Shown piece after piece: positions 8,055 to 18,208 of a stretch of 64,000 nt of DNA. The stretch covers positions 22,501 through 86,500 of the forward strand of contig WBZZ01000022.1 of NCBI GenBank assembly GCA_019918135.1, in the 5' to 3' direction. Positions within the stretch are counted from its first letter, which is position 1, and the number at the start of each line of letters is the position of its first letter. The DNA comes from Paulinella micropora (Eukaryota > Cercozoa > Imbricatea > Euglyphida > Paulinellidae). The notes under the pieces are model-generated. The model had not been told where the DNA came from and searched no databases. It saw only the letters and a list, made by a program, of their open reading frames with translations. Position numbers and translations under genes: made by a program.

Positions 8055-9045
8055 CCCCCCTGGAAGATCCCACAACCTCAGTCGGGCAGGTTGGAAAATG
8101 CAATGCGTTTGCTGAGATTTTTTGGACGCGTGGCCATACCAACGAATTTTTACGTATCGATCACTGTTTCTGCCCCGCACTGCCCTCCACTTCTCAGCCA
8201 CTCTCCATCCAGCACCGTCGTCCTCATCCACGCTGACGATGTAAAGATTGCCCCTTTGTCGTGTTGCTTTTTTTATCCGCGTGGGCTCCTCCAAGGGCCG
8301 GTTTAAAAGGACCTTTTCATGGCGTGTGTATGACACACGAGGGCCAAAAAGAAAAGGAATGGAATCAGGGGCTTCAGTGCCAGGGTGCTCTGTTACACAA
8401 GCTTTTTTCTCCCTGTTGTTTAGTTTTTTTCTCCCCTCTCCAAACAGCAGCATGATGGCCTTTTGGAACCCTTCCTTGTAATGGACGGAGAAGGATGCGT
8501 CTCCTCCAATTAACATTGGGCCCCAAAGCTCAGGAGACAGAAACTCTATCTCATACCGATTGGGAGAGTCCTTTTTTACAAGCACCAATTTTTCCTGTTC
8601 CATGGCTTTAGTCACTCGAAAGGCCTTCTTGAAAGATGTAAAGGACCAGGGGGCAGGGATATCTTTACGAATTTCCCAATGTGGACTCTTTTCCATCACC
8701 GGAAGTCCACCCAGTCAAAGGCTGGGCGAAGCAGTCGAAAACTAATCGACGCCAGTCCTTTTCGGATCCGTCCGGAAGCTTGGAAACATTGACGGAAAGG
8801 ACACTGGCGGGTGGGCGATCTGGTTTCTCAACCTCCTTCTTTTTTGCATCGTCAGATTGAGGAATCTGTTCTTGAGGGGCAGGTTTGTCACGGAAATTGA
8901 TAGGTTTGAACAGGGGCACAGGGGGCTTTGTGGGGCGGGAAATTCGAGGGTGTCCGGAAATTATGTTTCTGGAATCGACAGTCTTGAGGTCCCAAAAGTC
9001 CTTGCCGTATACCGCTGAAGTTTGACAGGGGACGTTGCCCTGCAA
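5322..9045 (-). mobile_element. Ty3/gypsy-type LTR retrotransposon fossil
   Basis: A broken pol region on the minus strand. Recognisable parts, in element order, are the C-terminal reverse transcriptase and start of RNase H (about 7.95-7.28 kb), a further RNase H/zinc-binding stretch, and an integrase core with C-terminal chromatin/DNA-binding-like tail (about 6.4-5.3 kb). Upstream sequence to about 9.0 kb may be gag/protease-derived but is not clearly recognisable. No LTR pair was found by eye. It has several breaks and an internal microsatellite, so it is inactive, probably of moderate age since long pol stretches remain readable. Confidence 0.8.
7946..8054. repeat. (GATA)n microsatellite inside the LTR fossil
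   Basis: About 27 tetranucleotide units interrupting the fossil element between two of its parts; the motif is the same as at the window's left edge. Confidence 0.95.
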
Positions 9046-9226
9046 ATTTCTTCTGGTTCTCCACGTTCCCGCTTGCCACTCTTTTTCCGATTGTTGAGGA
9101 AAATTTTGCGTTGAGCCTGAGAGGCGTTGAAAAAATGGGAAAGTGTCTCAAAACTGCCTGAAAAGCCCGAGGCCCGGCCGGTACAATTAAAATAACTGGT
9201 CGGTTGAGAGAATAGCTGTATCTCAA

Positions 9227-10319
9227 ACACTAGTATATATTTTTTGACAAACAACATATTCATAGTTATTCTGGTTACATACCCTACATATTTCTCAACA
9301 TAAAATCCTGTAACTCCTTCTCAAAATTTTATTTGATTTTTGATAAGGGCCATTCAAGTTCTACATATGCATATTCAAAATTTCTTGAAATTTGATCAAA
9401 TTGTTTATTGAGACATACTGTGCAGTATTTTATAGTTCGAAAGCTAATAGAGCAATCCAAAAAAACAGATTCAGCAGTCATAATCGTGTTGCCAGGCCTT
9501 CAACCGACTATTTTTCAGTAATATTATAAAAGGAAGTTGTGCCATCCGGATACTTTTCAAAAAGTTCCGGGCCGCAAAAATTCTAAAAATTTTCCATCCA
9601 ATATCAGTGGTGAAAAAGTGTCACGGTACAAACTTCATTCGAGTTGTTTATTAAAACTACTTAACATTTTTTGAATCCGATTAAAGTACTGTAATTAGTT
9701 ACATCTGAATTTTAATATACTATGATTTGTGTTGAAACAATCTTACCACACACTCACACTTAACTTTGTGTTGCGGTGAGGACCAAATTTACATATGATT
9801 CCTCAGTCTTCATATCGTTCAAGGACAGTTATCGGTTATTAAATATCGTACTATTGTAACACGCCGGAATTTTCAGGTTTTTTTCTAAGTCGATAGCCCC
9901 CTCCCCACTTTATTTTTTAAAAATAAATAAGCGCAATCGCTTCTCCAGCTCATGCTCTTTCTAAATACATACTAAATTTCAGCACCATAGCTCTTCTGGT
10001 GAGCGATTTCCAGGAGCCTTCGAAAAACCTGGCAAGAAAGTTGACGAATGAATTAAAGTCTAATTATGAAAAATTTCACTCTAGCGCGAATTACGATTAG
10101 TAAAACGCAAATTATTAATACTAAAAGCAAAACTTTAAGAAATTTCAAGACCGGTAGTAAAGATGCGGACAACAATATTCTGTTGAGCAAAACTTTCATG
10201 CTTCTTTTTCATATCAACGAACAGCAAGTGTTTAGTTCTGTAATTATTCAAAACCATTTACTATAAAAATCTGATCGAGAAATCATGAGTCAAGAAGCCT
10301 ACTATGGTAGTAGTACTTC
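9227..10319. other. AT-rich region without supported genes
   Basis: Low-GC sequence with only short chance frames on both strands. No splice-supported exon, RNA gene or repeat recognised. Exons following the TIR fragment at 10.4 kb on the minus strand would be expected here but none is convincing. Confidence 0.5.
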
Positions 10320-10363
10320 AACCCCCCCCCCACCCCCCCCCCCCCCTCTCTCTCTCTTTCTCT
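10320..10363. repeat. Poly-C / CT tract
   Basis: C-runs followed by a CT microsatellite. Confidence 0.9.
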
Positions 10364-10399
10364 GCTGCAGTAAGAAGGTTCATTCTACTGTGATATTAC

Positions 10400-10538
10400 C
10401 TGTGCAAGTCTTTTCGCGATTCCCTTCACGCTGGGTTGTTTGAGGGTCGGAGTGCTGCGGTCAAAGGTGCAGAAGTCAAGGCCATTGAAATCTAGGCCAT
10501 GACTTTTGGCTTCTGCTTTATACTGCTCAATCTTCGAG
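10400..10538 (-). CDS. C-terminal part of the second TIR domain (detached, minus strand)
   Basis: The frame reads SKIEQYKAEAKSHGLDFNG then LDFCTFDRS, ending AKRLAQ|GTAATA at a good donor. It aligns without gaps to the end of TIR1 on the plus strand (LEIGKLIGKGNERGLDLGG, FDFCTFDRK). It supplies exactly the part missing from TIR2, which stops being TIR-like at about 13,126. The shared bases TCGAA occur at both break ends in the same reading frame. The upstream edge is an (AGT)n microsatellite. Interpreted as the far side of an inversion breakpoint. Confidence 0.75.
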
Positions 10539-10550
10539 TAGTAGTAGTAA

Positions 10551-10602
<52 letters not shown>
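10536..10602. repeat. (AGT)n microsatellite at inversion breakpoint
   Basis: Trinucleotide tract directly abutting the TIR fragment. It would be contiguous with the GTT/TAG-rich tract near 13.13 kb if the 2.6-kb segment were turned round. Confidence 0.9.
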
Positions 10603-10689
10603 CATAAGGTCAATCCAAAAGGAGACACCTTATTTCGAATCATGACACAGGCTTGAAGACCGGGAGGGGTATCTCGCCAGGATATTCAG

Positions 10690-11007
10690 AAAGCTCTACT
10701 GGAAGAACGCTGGCCCGCCTCCATGGTGCCTACGCTTTCGGAACAAGAGGCATCGGAAGCGGCAGACGATGCTGCTATTGACGCCAAAAAAAAAGCCAAG
10801 CGAGCTTCTCAAGCTGACCGCAGAAAAAGCAAAATGGGCAAATGTGAAGTCTGTAATAAGGCGTGGACGTTGGCTCGCATACACCATTACTGCCACGAGT
10901 GCAATAGAAATGTGTGCTCTGGTTGCTCCGAGTCGATTTCTCGTAAGCGGCTCTGTCTGCATTGTAGATTCGGACCAAAGCTTGCCAAGGAAGAAGACGT
11001 TCCCCAG
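10690..11007 (+). CDS. ROCO COR exon with inserted FYVE-like zinc finger
   Basis: A 106-codon phase-0/0 exon between ATTCAG| and CCCCAG|GTTGTA. It starts KALLEERWPASMVPTLSEQE, like the COR segment that precedes the L-x-x-L helix. A basic linker (KKKAKRASQADRRKSK) follows, then a zinc finger: CEVCNKAW, RIHHYCHECNRNVCSGC, LCLHC. The RxHHYCxxC core resembles FYVE-type fingers, though the phosphoinositide-binding basic patch is not complete. The next exon resumes COR-like sequence, so the finger appears inserted within COR. Part of the inverted plus-strand segment. Confidence 0.7.
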
Positions 11008-11154
11008 GTTGTAACCGCGACACCTTAGCATGCACCATCGATTATCAAGTTGCAGATGCATAAAATTGAACGTTTTCATGTAGCTATAGGAAGGGACCTA
11101 TGGCCCTCTAGATCCTCCGTTTTATCTTTCGTTTGCATCTCCACTGACATGTAG

Positions 11155-11520
11155 GTATTGCGATTCCTGCAAGTGCTCGATGTGATTGCACCCCTCAGCC
11201 ACAAACCGGAGCCGCTGTCTGCGACGCCAGCACCAGAACCTACAGAAGACTCTCAGACTGCAGCCGCACCGCCCCCTCCACTGTTCCGCCAGCCATCCTT
11301 TGACATCAGCAGCGCAGAGCAAGTTATGATTCCCAGCAGCGTGGGCGAGCGATACTCTGGCGTCATCTTCGCACCTCGGGACCTGGGTTTCGGTTTCGGT
11401 GAACGCTGCTTAGCGGCGGGGGTCAGGTTCTCCCAGCGAACGACTTCAGAGCTAGTATTCCCACCAGGCTTCATGGCTGTGTTGGCCGCCCGACTCCTAA
11501 GTAAGAAGCTCGGCCCTGAG
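11155..11520 (+). CDS. ROCO COR exon (C-terminal half)
   Basis: Phase-0/0 exon of 122 codons between ATGTAG| and CCTGAG|GTATGG. It opens VLRFLQVLDVIAPLSHK, matching the COR LLxLLxxF helix. A Pro/Ala-rich loop (APEPTEDSQTAAAPPPP) follows, then EQVMIPSSVGE, like the COR xxIPSLLP motif, and ELVFPPGFMAVLAARLL, like the conserved COR LPPGLFxRLxVRLL. These matches identify COR-B. No catalytic function is expected: COR dimerises ROCO proteins. Confidence 0.7.
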
Positions 11521-11633
11521 GTATGGTGCAAAGAAGCTAATGGATCTCTCCTGATAATGTGTTTTCTTTTGTATTGTCTTTTGATGTTAAATCTTTGAAA
11601 ATCTTGTGCTTGCTGTGCAACTTGCGTGCTCAG

Positions 11634-11752
11634 CGCTCGGCAAGCTACTTCGGCACACACGAGTTCTGTTTCCGAGAGGAGGACCAGCCGCACAAAGGCG
11701 ACAAGGGAGCGGTCCGTGCGGTGCTGGACGAGCAAGGACGTAAACTGTTCCT
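11634..11752 (+). CDS. ROCO COR exon
   Basis: Starts after GCTCAG| in phase 0: RSASYFGTHEFCFREED, then GAVRAVLDEQGRKLFL. The alternation of short strands matches the end of COR-B. The chosen donor (CCT|GTCACT) is non-consensus but gives the phase needed by the next exon; reading on would reach a stop at 11,769. Confidence 0.5.
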
Positions 11753-11957
11753 GTCACTCCTATCTATATGAGCTACAACATGCATTTGCAAGCTACATTC
11801 AACTGCAAACAACTTGGCGATGCTTGGTGTACTTGTGCATCCATGCAACAATATTGACGCTGGAATAATTTATCATCTCACATTCAAAGATCCAAACTGC
11901 TGATTTGCATAAATTGCATGCATGATTGCAATCAATTCCTTGCTTGTTGGTTCACAG

Positions 11958-12156
11958 TTGTGTGGCGGGTTCGAAGGGCTTTTTGTGTCACTACGCGTCT
12001 AGCTTCGTTCAAGAGGTGCTCACGGTGCTTCGCTTTCCTCGCTGGGGCCGCGCAGAAGAGTCGGCCTGTGTCGCACACTTGCTTTGCCAGAACTGTCTTC
12101 TGAAAGGACGAGGCCCTGCCAGGGACACGTCGCAGGCTAGCAATGAGATCTGCGAG
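11958..12156 (+). CDS. ROCO C-terminal COR exon
   Basis: Between TTCACAG| and TGCGAG|GTGCTT, phase 2 to 0. It reads CVAGSKGFLCHYASSFVQE, then VLTVLRFPRWGRAEE, and later a Cys-rich stretch (CVAHLLCQNCLL). The xVxGxxxFL...VLxxxxxPxW pattern fits the end of COR domains. Confidence 0.6.
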
Positions 12157-12208
12157 GTGCTTGAGCGTGCTTTGGGGCTTGAGCAGGCATCATGATGAGC
12201 GTGGCCAG

Positions 12209-13130
12209 CAAGCAAAGGCTGGTTGGAGTTTCTCTCTGAGCCATTCACACATAGATGAAGAAGCCAAACTGATCGCCAGTGAGCTGCATGATTCCCTTCG
12301 CAAGGTAGGCAGCCCTTGCTGGCAGGACGGGGACAATAAAGGAAACTTCAATCGTGCAGAAAAGCTTAAGGCGATACGGACTTCGAACGTCTTCATCGCA
12401 GTTGTGACCGACAACGGACAGAACAGCTACTTTTCACAACCATCATGCCAGGAAGAAATCCGCTGTGCAGTGGACGCGGGCAAGGTCATCGTTCCTGTCG
12501 TGGGCAGAGACGACAAGCTCGAAATTGGAAAGCTCATAGGAAAGGGCAACGAGCGAGGACTAGATCTTGGTGGCTTTGATTTTTGCACTTTCGACCGCAA
12601 GGATGAGGCGCTGAGAGACGCTAGTGTGAAGGAAATTGTGGCCAAAGTCAACGCTGCCTTTCTTGAGCAACACAGGTTCATGGTTTCTGGGAATGGTGAT
12701 AAAAGTAAGCAACAGAGCAAACAAGACAGAACACGCTTGGGAAATGAAGCAGCACCAGAATGGCCCTCGGGAAAGAGCTATGTCTGTGCCGTAGACGGAA
12801 TCAAGCATGATCAGTATGCGCCGGATGCTGGTTGGGACTTCTTCTTGAGCCACACTCATAGAGATAAAGCAGACGTAGTGATCGCGAATGAGCTCTTCAA
12901 TTCGCTAGGTAAGAAGGGCAAGTCTTGCTGGTTGGACGTGGAGATGGAAAAGCGAGACGAGAAGGCCATGGAAGCGGGAGCACAAAAATCGAAAGCATTC
13001 ATTGCCATCGTGACCGACGACGGAAAGAATAGCTACTTCTCGCGGGAATTCTGTAGGAAAGAGGTGCGTTGGGCACTAGCCGCAGGCAAGGTCATCATCC
13101 CTGTCGTGAGCAGGGATGACCATTCGAATA
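12209..13130 (+). CDS. TIR-TIR exon of the ROCO gene (second TIR cut short)
   Basis: It opens after GGCCAG| in phase 0, with a 52-bp intron upstream. TIR1 spans about 12,227-12,690: AGWSFSLSHSHIDEEAK, then SNVFIAVVTDNGQNSYFS, CQEEIRCAVDAGKVIVPVV and FDFCTFDRK. TIR2 starts at about 12,832: GWDFFLSHTHRDKADV, CWLDVEMEKRDEKAM, SKAFIAIVTDDG, FCRKEVRWALAAGKVIIPVV. In both, the C-x-x-E-(I/V) Glu in the position of the NAD-hydrolase catalytic residue is present. This is compatible with enzymatic TIRs but does not prove it. TIR2 is TIR-like only to DDHS (13,126) and then runs into an AAC-rich tract with a stop at 13,184. Its missing C-terminal part lies at 10,400-10,538 on the other strand. Confidence 0.8.
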
Positions 13131-13136
13131 CTAATC

Positions 13137-13612
13137 TAACAACAACAACAATAAGAACATCAACGACCACACGAATAGTATCATAATAACCGTAGAACGG
13201 ATGCTCGTGGGGCCGAACAATGACTGCCAGCGCAAGAGCAAGCCAAACCGGACTGCACAAAGGCAACACAAGTGCAATAGTAATAATATTAATACGCAAA
13301 TGCCAACTAAACAGCAGTCATCGTTTTCGTCAAATTCTACCAATGCATTGTGTTTCATATACTTGTCATACACACAGAGCAAGGAAAATGTGTTCAAGAA
13401 AGCTGCAGATAGCAGTAGGGATCCCAAACTCTTCCTCTACAATCTCACGCTGATACACCCATACCCAGCGAAATAAAAATATTAACATAGTCTGAATTTT
13501 TCAACTGACATTTTGTGTGAATCGAAAACAGAAGTAAAAGAATAATTGCAGTCATAGAGCCGACATTAATCGTCAAGTAACAATGCATCGGGTGATTGTC
13601 TAGTGCACTCAC
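13137..13612. other. AAC-rich tract and non-coding spacer between converging ROCO halves
   Basis: Begins with (CAA)n at the inversion breakpoint, then mixed sequence without supported exons. A missing COR exon could be expected here but was not recognised. Confidence 0.4.
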
Positions 13613-13677
13613 CTGAGCACGAGCTCAGTTCAGAACTCCATCACATCGCCTTGGTAGATCAGTTCCCGAAGCACCAG
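13613..13677 (-). CDS. ROCO COR-A exon (possibly damaged)
   Basis: Starts after TATACAG| in phase 0 and reads LVLRELIYQGDVMEF, matching the COR xLHxxGxVxxF helix and strand. An in-frame TGA follows before the strong donor CTCAG|GTGAGT. The exon as written (65 nt) does not keep phase with the 10,690 exon. Either it carries an indel, another exon intervenes, or this gene copy is decaying next to the breakpoint. Confidence 0.5.
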
Positions 13678-13869
13678 CTGTATAGAAGAGCAACATCAAT
13701 AATGAAACATAATGCATATACTTTGCAAGAAATTCGTAACATTGTACAGGACGACGTAAGTTACACTGTATATATATGAAATATTTATATATGTATGAGT
13801 AATAGATTTGTTCGTGGGTGTTGTTCAAATTGTATGTAGCCACAATGAGAATTATGTCTTCACAATCAC

Positions 13870-13941
13870 CTCAGGAGCGCTCGTGGGAAGAAGAGATTTT
13901 ACTATCTCTAAAGCCTCTGCATAGGACGCGTGCCACTTCGT
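13870..13941 (-). CDS. ROCO COR-A exon
   Basis: 24 codons, phase 0/0, TKWHASYAEALEIVKSLL..., between TTTCAG| and CCTGAG|GTGATT. The helical pattern fits COR-A between the Roc end and the LVLRELIYQG exon. Confidence 0.6.
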
Positions 13942-14029
13942 CTGAAACATTTGCAAAACATCATTTCAAAATTATCAAGTCACTTTGACAATTTTATGAA
14001 GCTTGGTTGTAACTTGAGTTTCATGCTAC

Positions 14030-14105
14030 CAGGTGTTTGTTGCGCCACTTTGCTAGCCCATCTTGAGCCACCAAAAACTCAGGCACGTTCGCAAGATCCG
14101 GGATG
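14030..14105 (-). CDS. ROCO Roc-COR junction exon
   Basis: Phase 2 to 0 between GCGCAG| and CACCTG|GTAGCA, reading IPDLANVPEFLVAQDGLAKW. The first base completes the codon left open by the 14,218 exon, a strong internal consistency check. Confidence 0.6.
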
Positions 14106-14217
14106 CTGCGCACACGACATGGCAATCAATCAAGTACAAAATGCCATTTTTGCCTCCAAGTTCGCGGCTGATTTGGACAGGGGGTAAAGTGCTATCCAAA
14201 ACACACTCATGCTGGAC

Positions 14218-14360
14218 CTGAGCAAGTTGCGACCGGCTCGGGCAACGCGCTTCCGGAGATCTTCCAGCATCGCGGGCGCCTTTTCAGTCTCGCAGTCCAC
14301 TAGCATGCCCGAAGCGTCCAGGTGCGCGTGCTTGAATTCCGAACTCAGTCTTGGGGCAAG
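14218..14360 (-). CDS. ROCO Roc C-terminal exon
   Basis: Phase 0 to 2 between CCGTAG| and CTCAG|GTCCAG. It reads LSSEFKHAHLDASGMLVDCE, then a basic helix (LEDLRKRVARAGRN). The VDC strand sits where the Roc G5 region and following helix occur. Confidence 0.6.
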
Positions 14361-14582
14361 CTACGGCAGCTCAGACCGCTGTGAATTATTTCGATTTCAG
14401 TGCAAAACAGCTTGCAAGGAGGGAAAGACTCGTGCAATAGATTTCAATACTCGACTAAAAGTCATACATGTATGTTACAATGGACTAAGAATGTATACAC
14501 AGTCGTTATACACATTCATGATTCCAAATGCATCAAGGACATACTTAAAAATGTTAGGATACCTTTGAAATAATATTTTTGT

Positions 14583-14651
14583 ACATTGATTTTTTTGTTT
14601 TTTTTATTTTTTTTTATATTTTTTTTTTAGTAGTAGTAGTAGTAGTAGTAG
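14583..14651. repeat. T-rich tract and (AGT)n
   Basis: Intronic low-complexity sequence of the ROCO gene. Confidence 0.85.
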
Positions 14652-14748
14652 GAAAATAGATTAGTAGAGCCAGGGTTGCATGTCGATGTATCAATAACAA
14701 CAATAATTTCAACATATTTACAATTTTCAACAATGTGCACGTGCCAAC

Positions 14749-14857
14749 CTGTTGCAGCCACTCCTGTGTGCGCTGAAGCTGAGGCGGCTCCAGCTGGTCT
14801 TGATGTGTGCACACCAACACCGTGCAACAGGCGCGATGGTATCCGCCCAGCGAATCT
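14749..14857 (-). CDS. ROCO Roc exon with G4-like motif
   Basis: Phase 2 to 0 between TGTAG| and AACAG|GTTGGC. It contains CCTVLVCTHQDQLEPPQ, matching the Roc G4 region (xVGT-x-x-D: here VCTHQD). The splice with the preceding exon rebuilds a Leu codon (TT+A). Confidence 0.65.
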
Positions 14858-15063
14858 CTACACAGACAATCGAGGGGAGAAATAGATGCGGGCAGAGGGG
14901 TTGAATGTAATCATGATTGAAAAAGAGTATTTCATTTGGAACATTTACAACCTTAGGCTTGGCTCAGTTTCACGATATGCAGTTTTATGAAGTTTGTATG
15001 AAATTGCAATCGTACTTAAATTGACATATGAGCGACTGTACTGAATGCTTGCGTACAGAACTC

Positions 15064-15065
<2 letters not shown>

Positions 15066-15109
<44 letters not shown>
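15066..15109. repeat. Poly-T tract
   Basis: About 44 T in the intron just downstream of the G3 exon on the minus strand. Confidence 0.95.
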
Positions 15110-15149
15110 CATGAACAGAGGGAAATTCTCTTGATCCGAAGGAACTTAC

Positions 15150-15320
15150 AAAGCACTAAGCCAAAGTCTCAGCTGCTGCTCCCGGTTGCGCTCGTCATCG
15201 GTGGCTTTGCAGACCTAGGAAGACAGCGCAGTCGGCCGACAAGAAGTGCAGGTTGGTGGCGTAGAACTCGGGCTGGCCCGGCAGGTCCCGCACCATCCAA
15301 TGCAGCCCCGCCTCTGAGTC
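15150..15320 (-). CDS. ROCO Roc exon with G3 motif (1-nt frameshift)
   Basis: Between TGTGCAG| and TT|GTAAGT. The first part reads LHWMVRDLPGQPEFYATN then LHFLSADCAVFL, the Roc G3/switch II (D-x-x-G-Q). The second part reads ATDDERNREQQLRLWLSAL, the helix that follows. The two lie in frames differing by one base; one extra nucleotide near 15,205-15,215 explains this. Removing it would give phase 2 at the donor, as the next exon needs. Either a sequencing error or an inactivating mutation. Confidence 0.65.
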
Positions 15321-15641
15321 CTGCACACAGTGCGTCAAACAATACTCCATTGGACATCAAAAAGCAAACCAAAGGAAAATTTATAGAATAACCGATATTG
15401 TATGCATAATAGTATGTCTCTACCGAACAAGTAAAACATTTCATGGCATTCGTGATTGTTAGTCGCGAATACGATTCGCGAATATTGTTTTCTGAAACGA
15501 AGAGTACTTTCTTTTGCTACGCTGCAGTCAATAGATCCACCCTCTTTTATGCCATGACATTTTGGAAACACTTCACTGACTGTCTGTTGCATGGTTTGTG
15601 TAAGCCATTCCAAGTGGATATTCATCGGGTTGAGAATGCAC

Positions 15642-15764
15642 CAGGCAGTTGAAGAGCAGCACGCTGGTAGTCCGCTCCAGGCGACTCCATTTGGCAGTCT
15701 TGCGCTCCAGTCCCCGCTCCAGCAGCGTCGACTTGCCCACTTTGAAATTGCCCACCGTTACTAA
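15642..15764 (-). CDS. ROCO Roc exon with P-loop (G1)
   Basis: 41 codons, phase 0/0, between CTGCAG| and AACTGCCTG|GTGCAT. It reads LVTVGNFKVGKSTLLERG: a Walker A GNFKVGKST that binds GTP phosphates. It continues through a basic segment (RKTAKWSRLERTTSVLLF) with the switch I threonine region. This is the start of the Roc GTPase. Confidence 0.8.
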
Positions 15765-16153
15765 CTGCAGATCAGACAGAGCGGCAATCAATCGCAAGTA
15801 TCAACTATTGAAAGGACTGCAAAGTAAATTTCATGGTCATTTATCGATAAGAAGTAACACTGTGAGGGACAAATAGCCAAGAACTATTCCACAAGAATTA
15901 TATTTTGTACTTTCTGACAGCGTGGTGGACTGAGAACAAATAAAGCCTAGTAACATGCGGCGCAAGTTCAAACAAGAGGCTGTTGGGTAATTACGCAAAA
16001 GTACATAGAAATTCTCTGACCTGCAGCCGCGTCCGCGGTATTTGTTTTAGCTTTGAGCTTCCGAGTCGCAACAGCTGCAGCACCTGAGCAGCACACGACA
16101 AGATCTAAGGTTGTATCCCTCCTAAGCTACCAAGGTTGGCGATATTAACATAC

Positions 16154-16266
16154 TTGGATGCCTGCGTCCACGCCTAAGACGTTTACGTCACTGCGCGCCC
16201 GTATTCCCAACTCATCATCCCGCTTCAGCAGCTCTATGACGTCAAGAGTCAAAATAGAAGATTTGG
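16154..16266 (-). CDS. ROCO LRR-Roc linker exon
   Basis: Phase 1 to 0 between CTGCAG| and ATCCAA|GTATGT: SILTLDVIELLKRDDELG, then VNVLGVDAGIQ, running directly into the P-loop exon. The split codon with the previous exon (G+CC) is consistent. Confidence 0.6.
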
Positions 16267-16328
16267 CTGCAGATAATACATTGCATTATCTAAGTTGAGA
16301 GGATTTCAAGTGACTGCCTGTAAAGTAC

Positions 16329-16533
16329 CTGCATTTCGGCTGACCAGCAGCTTCTGTAGCTTACCAAAGCGCTTGGGGTCTCCGAGCTCTGCTGGGACCG
16401 TTGTGAATTGATTGGAACGCAGATCCAGCTCCTCTAGAAACGTTAAGCCGTCTTCGCTCGAAACTAGTACCGACAAGTCGTCGTCTGTCAAGCCGATCGC
16501 GTTGAGTCGCAGGCACCGCAGATGCTGGTGTTT
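16329..16533 (-). CDS. ROCO LRR exon (multi-repeat)
   Basis: Phase 0 to 1 between ATTGCAG| and AATGCAG|GTACTT. It contains HQHLRCLRLNAIGLTDDDL, LTFLEELDLRSNQFTTVPAE and FGKLQKLLVSRN: three LRR strands of the typical ROCO class rather than the 28-residue cassette type. Last LRRs before the Roc linker. Confidence 0.75.
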
Positions 16534-16981
16534 CTGCAATGTGTCAGCAAATATGACATCTTGCTGCATTTTGAGCTCAAATAAAATTGTACAGATGAAA
16601 ATCTTTTTAAACCTACAAGTGACATTTGGTATCTACTTGTCTGGTCTCTTGCTCTCTCTTCAGCGACTTTTTAATTCAAAGAATATCATTCCCCCTTTTG
16701 ATACTTTTTTTCTCTTTCAGGATCTGCCTTTTTCGTCTTTATCTTATCATTTGATTCTCAAAGTTTGTGTGCTTTCCTCAATGACATCTACACGCTAGGT
16801 TGAGACTAGGAAAAAATAAGTACAAGCTAAAATACACAAAACTAAATTATTATATTGTGTATTGTACTATAAATATATTGTAACATTGATAATGAAAATC
16901 ACGATAACAGTCATACTTATTACTATGACATGATAAACAACCTTGCATAATACACAAATGATCTGAGTTAAGCTGGCTAAC

Positions 16982-17065
16982 CGATATCCAGACAAGGAGC
17001 TCCTGGAAATAAGAATGATGAGCGATCTTAGAGGACTGCAAGACTAGCTCTTGTAGATTGGTTCC
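16982..17065 (-). CDS. Possible LRR exon of the ROCO gene
   Basis: Exactly 84 nt, phase 0/0, between GCTAG| and ATATCG|GTTAGC. The start GTNLQELVLQ matches the N-x-x-L-x-x-L-x-L LRR pattern but the Asn-Ile-Gly core is lost. Size and phase argue for a diverged cassette-type exon. Confidence 0.4.
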
Positions 17066-17378
17066 CTAGCATACCAGCAACAGATAGTAGGGCGTGATGA
17101 ATACAGGCATTGATGTTTTAACATTTAAAATGAATACAAGTTTCATGCTATGCAACAAACGACAATTGCTGAACACGCGCTAGACCTCGGGACCATACTA
17201 GTCACTGACAAAAACGAATGATTAATCTTAAAATATTACTAGCTTTACACTATGTTTCTGCTGTTATCGTTGAAAATTATAGACACTGCAAATATTTGCA
17301 ACAAGAGCAATCACAAATAGTTTCGTATAAACACATATACAACATATTATACTTCAGTCTGGTATGTTGGGAGTTCAC

Positions 17379-17435
17379 CTTCTCAAAAAGGACTGTGTTG
17401 TCAACATGCCCCACTACTCCGACACGGGCTGCTCC
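17379..17435 (-). CDS. Possible small exon of the ROCO gene
   Basis: 57 nt, phase 0/0, between GTGCTAG| and GAGAAG|GTGAAC, reading RVGVVGHVDNTVLFEK. Support is only phase and splice sites. Confidence 0.25.
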
Positions 17436-17543
17436 CTAGCACAAGACATGTTTTAAGTCAACACACACACACAATATTACACACAAACTCTCTCGCGCAC
17501 ACAAATGCGACTGCAAAAATCAAAGTTAATCTGAGGTTGAGAC

Positions 17544-17588
17544 CCGACTGCAAAGCTCTTGCAGCTCGGCCACGCGCGATTGATTTGT
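17544..17588 (-). CDS. Possible short LRR exon of the ROCO gene
   Basis: 45 nt, phase 0/0, after a strong acceptor (TTTTTCTTGCCAG|). TNQSRVAELQELCSR matches the first half of an LRR. Weak donor. Confidence 0.35.
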
Positions 17589-18208
17589 CTGGCAAGAAAA
17601 ATAAACAAGTGACAACTTAGGTACTTGTCTGCTAATGCTGCTTCTGCTGTCACTTTATATGTTGATGTTATATAACTTATATATATACTGATGTATAATG
17701 AACAAATGGATAAATAGAGAGATAGATAAATAGAGAGGTGCATGCGTGCTTGCCTGCACATACATAGATACGTGCATAATACACATGTACATATAGATAT
17801 ATTGTTAGGCACACACATTGGAAAGACATGATCTTGGTCTACATTTTATCAAATATATGCTATTTTAGACTGGATTAAGATAAATAACCAACATAAACAA
17901 ATATTGATGCTGTTACAGCAAAAAGTCCTGCAACTATTTCCAACATGATTGATATATGTTGAGGATTTTTTCTTTGTTACATGTCTTGTAGAGATTTTGC
18001 AATGATCCCTGCTTAATATAATTTTCTATTTCAAGTTGCCAATCAATCTATAATATAACGCATACTTCTAATTTACACACACCAGTCAGTGTAATATTGC
18101 AAGTTGCCAGTCAATGTATAATGTAATGCATACTTCTAATTTACACACATCAGTCAGACTAAGGTAAGACACAAGACGGGACGCACACGGGAAGCGCTCA
18201 GGTCCGAC

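Noticed and set aside
10400-13130. Ciliate-type scrambled gene with pointer TCGAA
   Set aside because: One inverted segment with microhomology is explained more simply by inversion or mis-assembly. The window otherwise has conventional introns and no further permuted segments.
13613-13677. TGA read as Trp (alternative genetic code)
   Set aside because: The 1,638-codon LINE ORF and the TIR exons use TGG for Trp and end at normal stops; one TGA in a damaged exon is not evidence for recoding.
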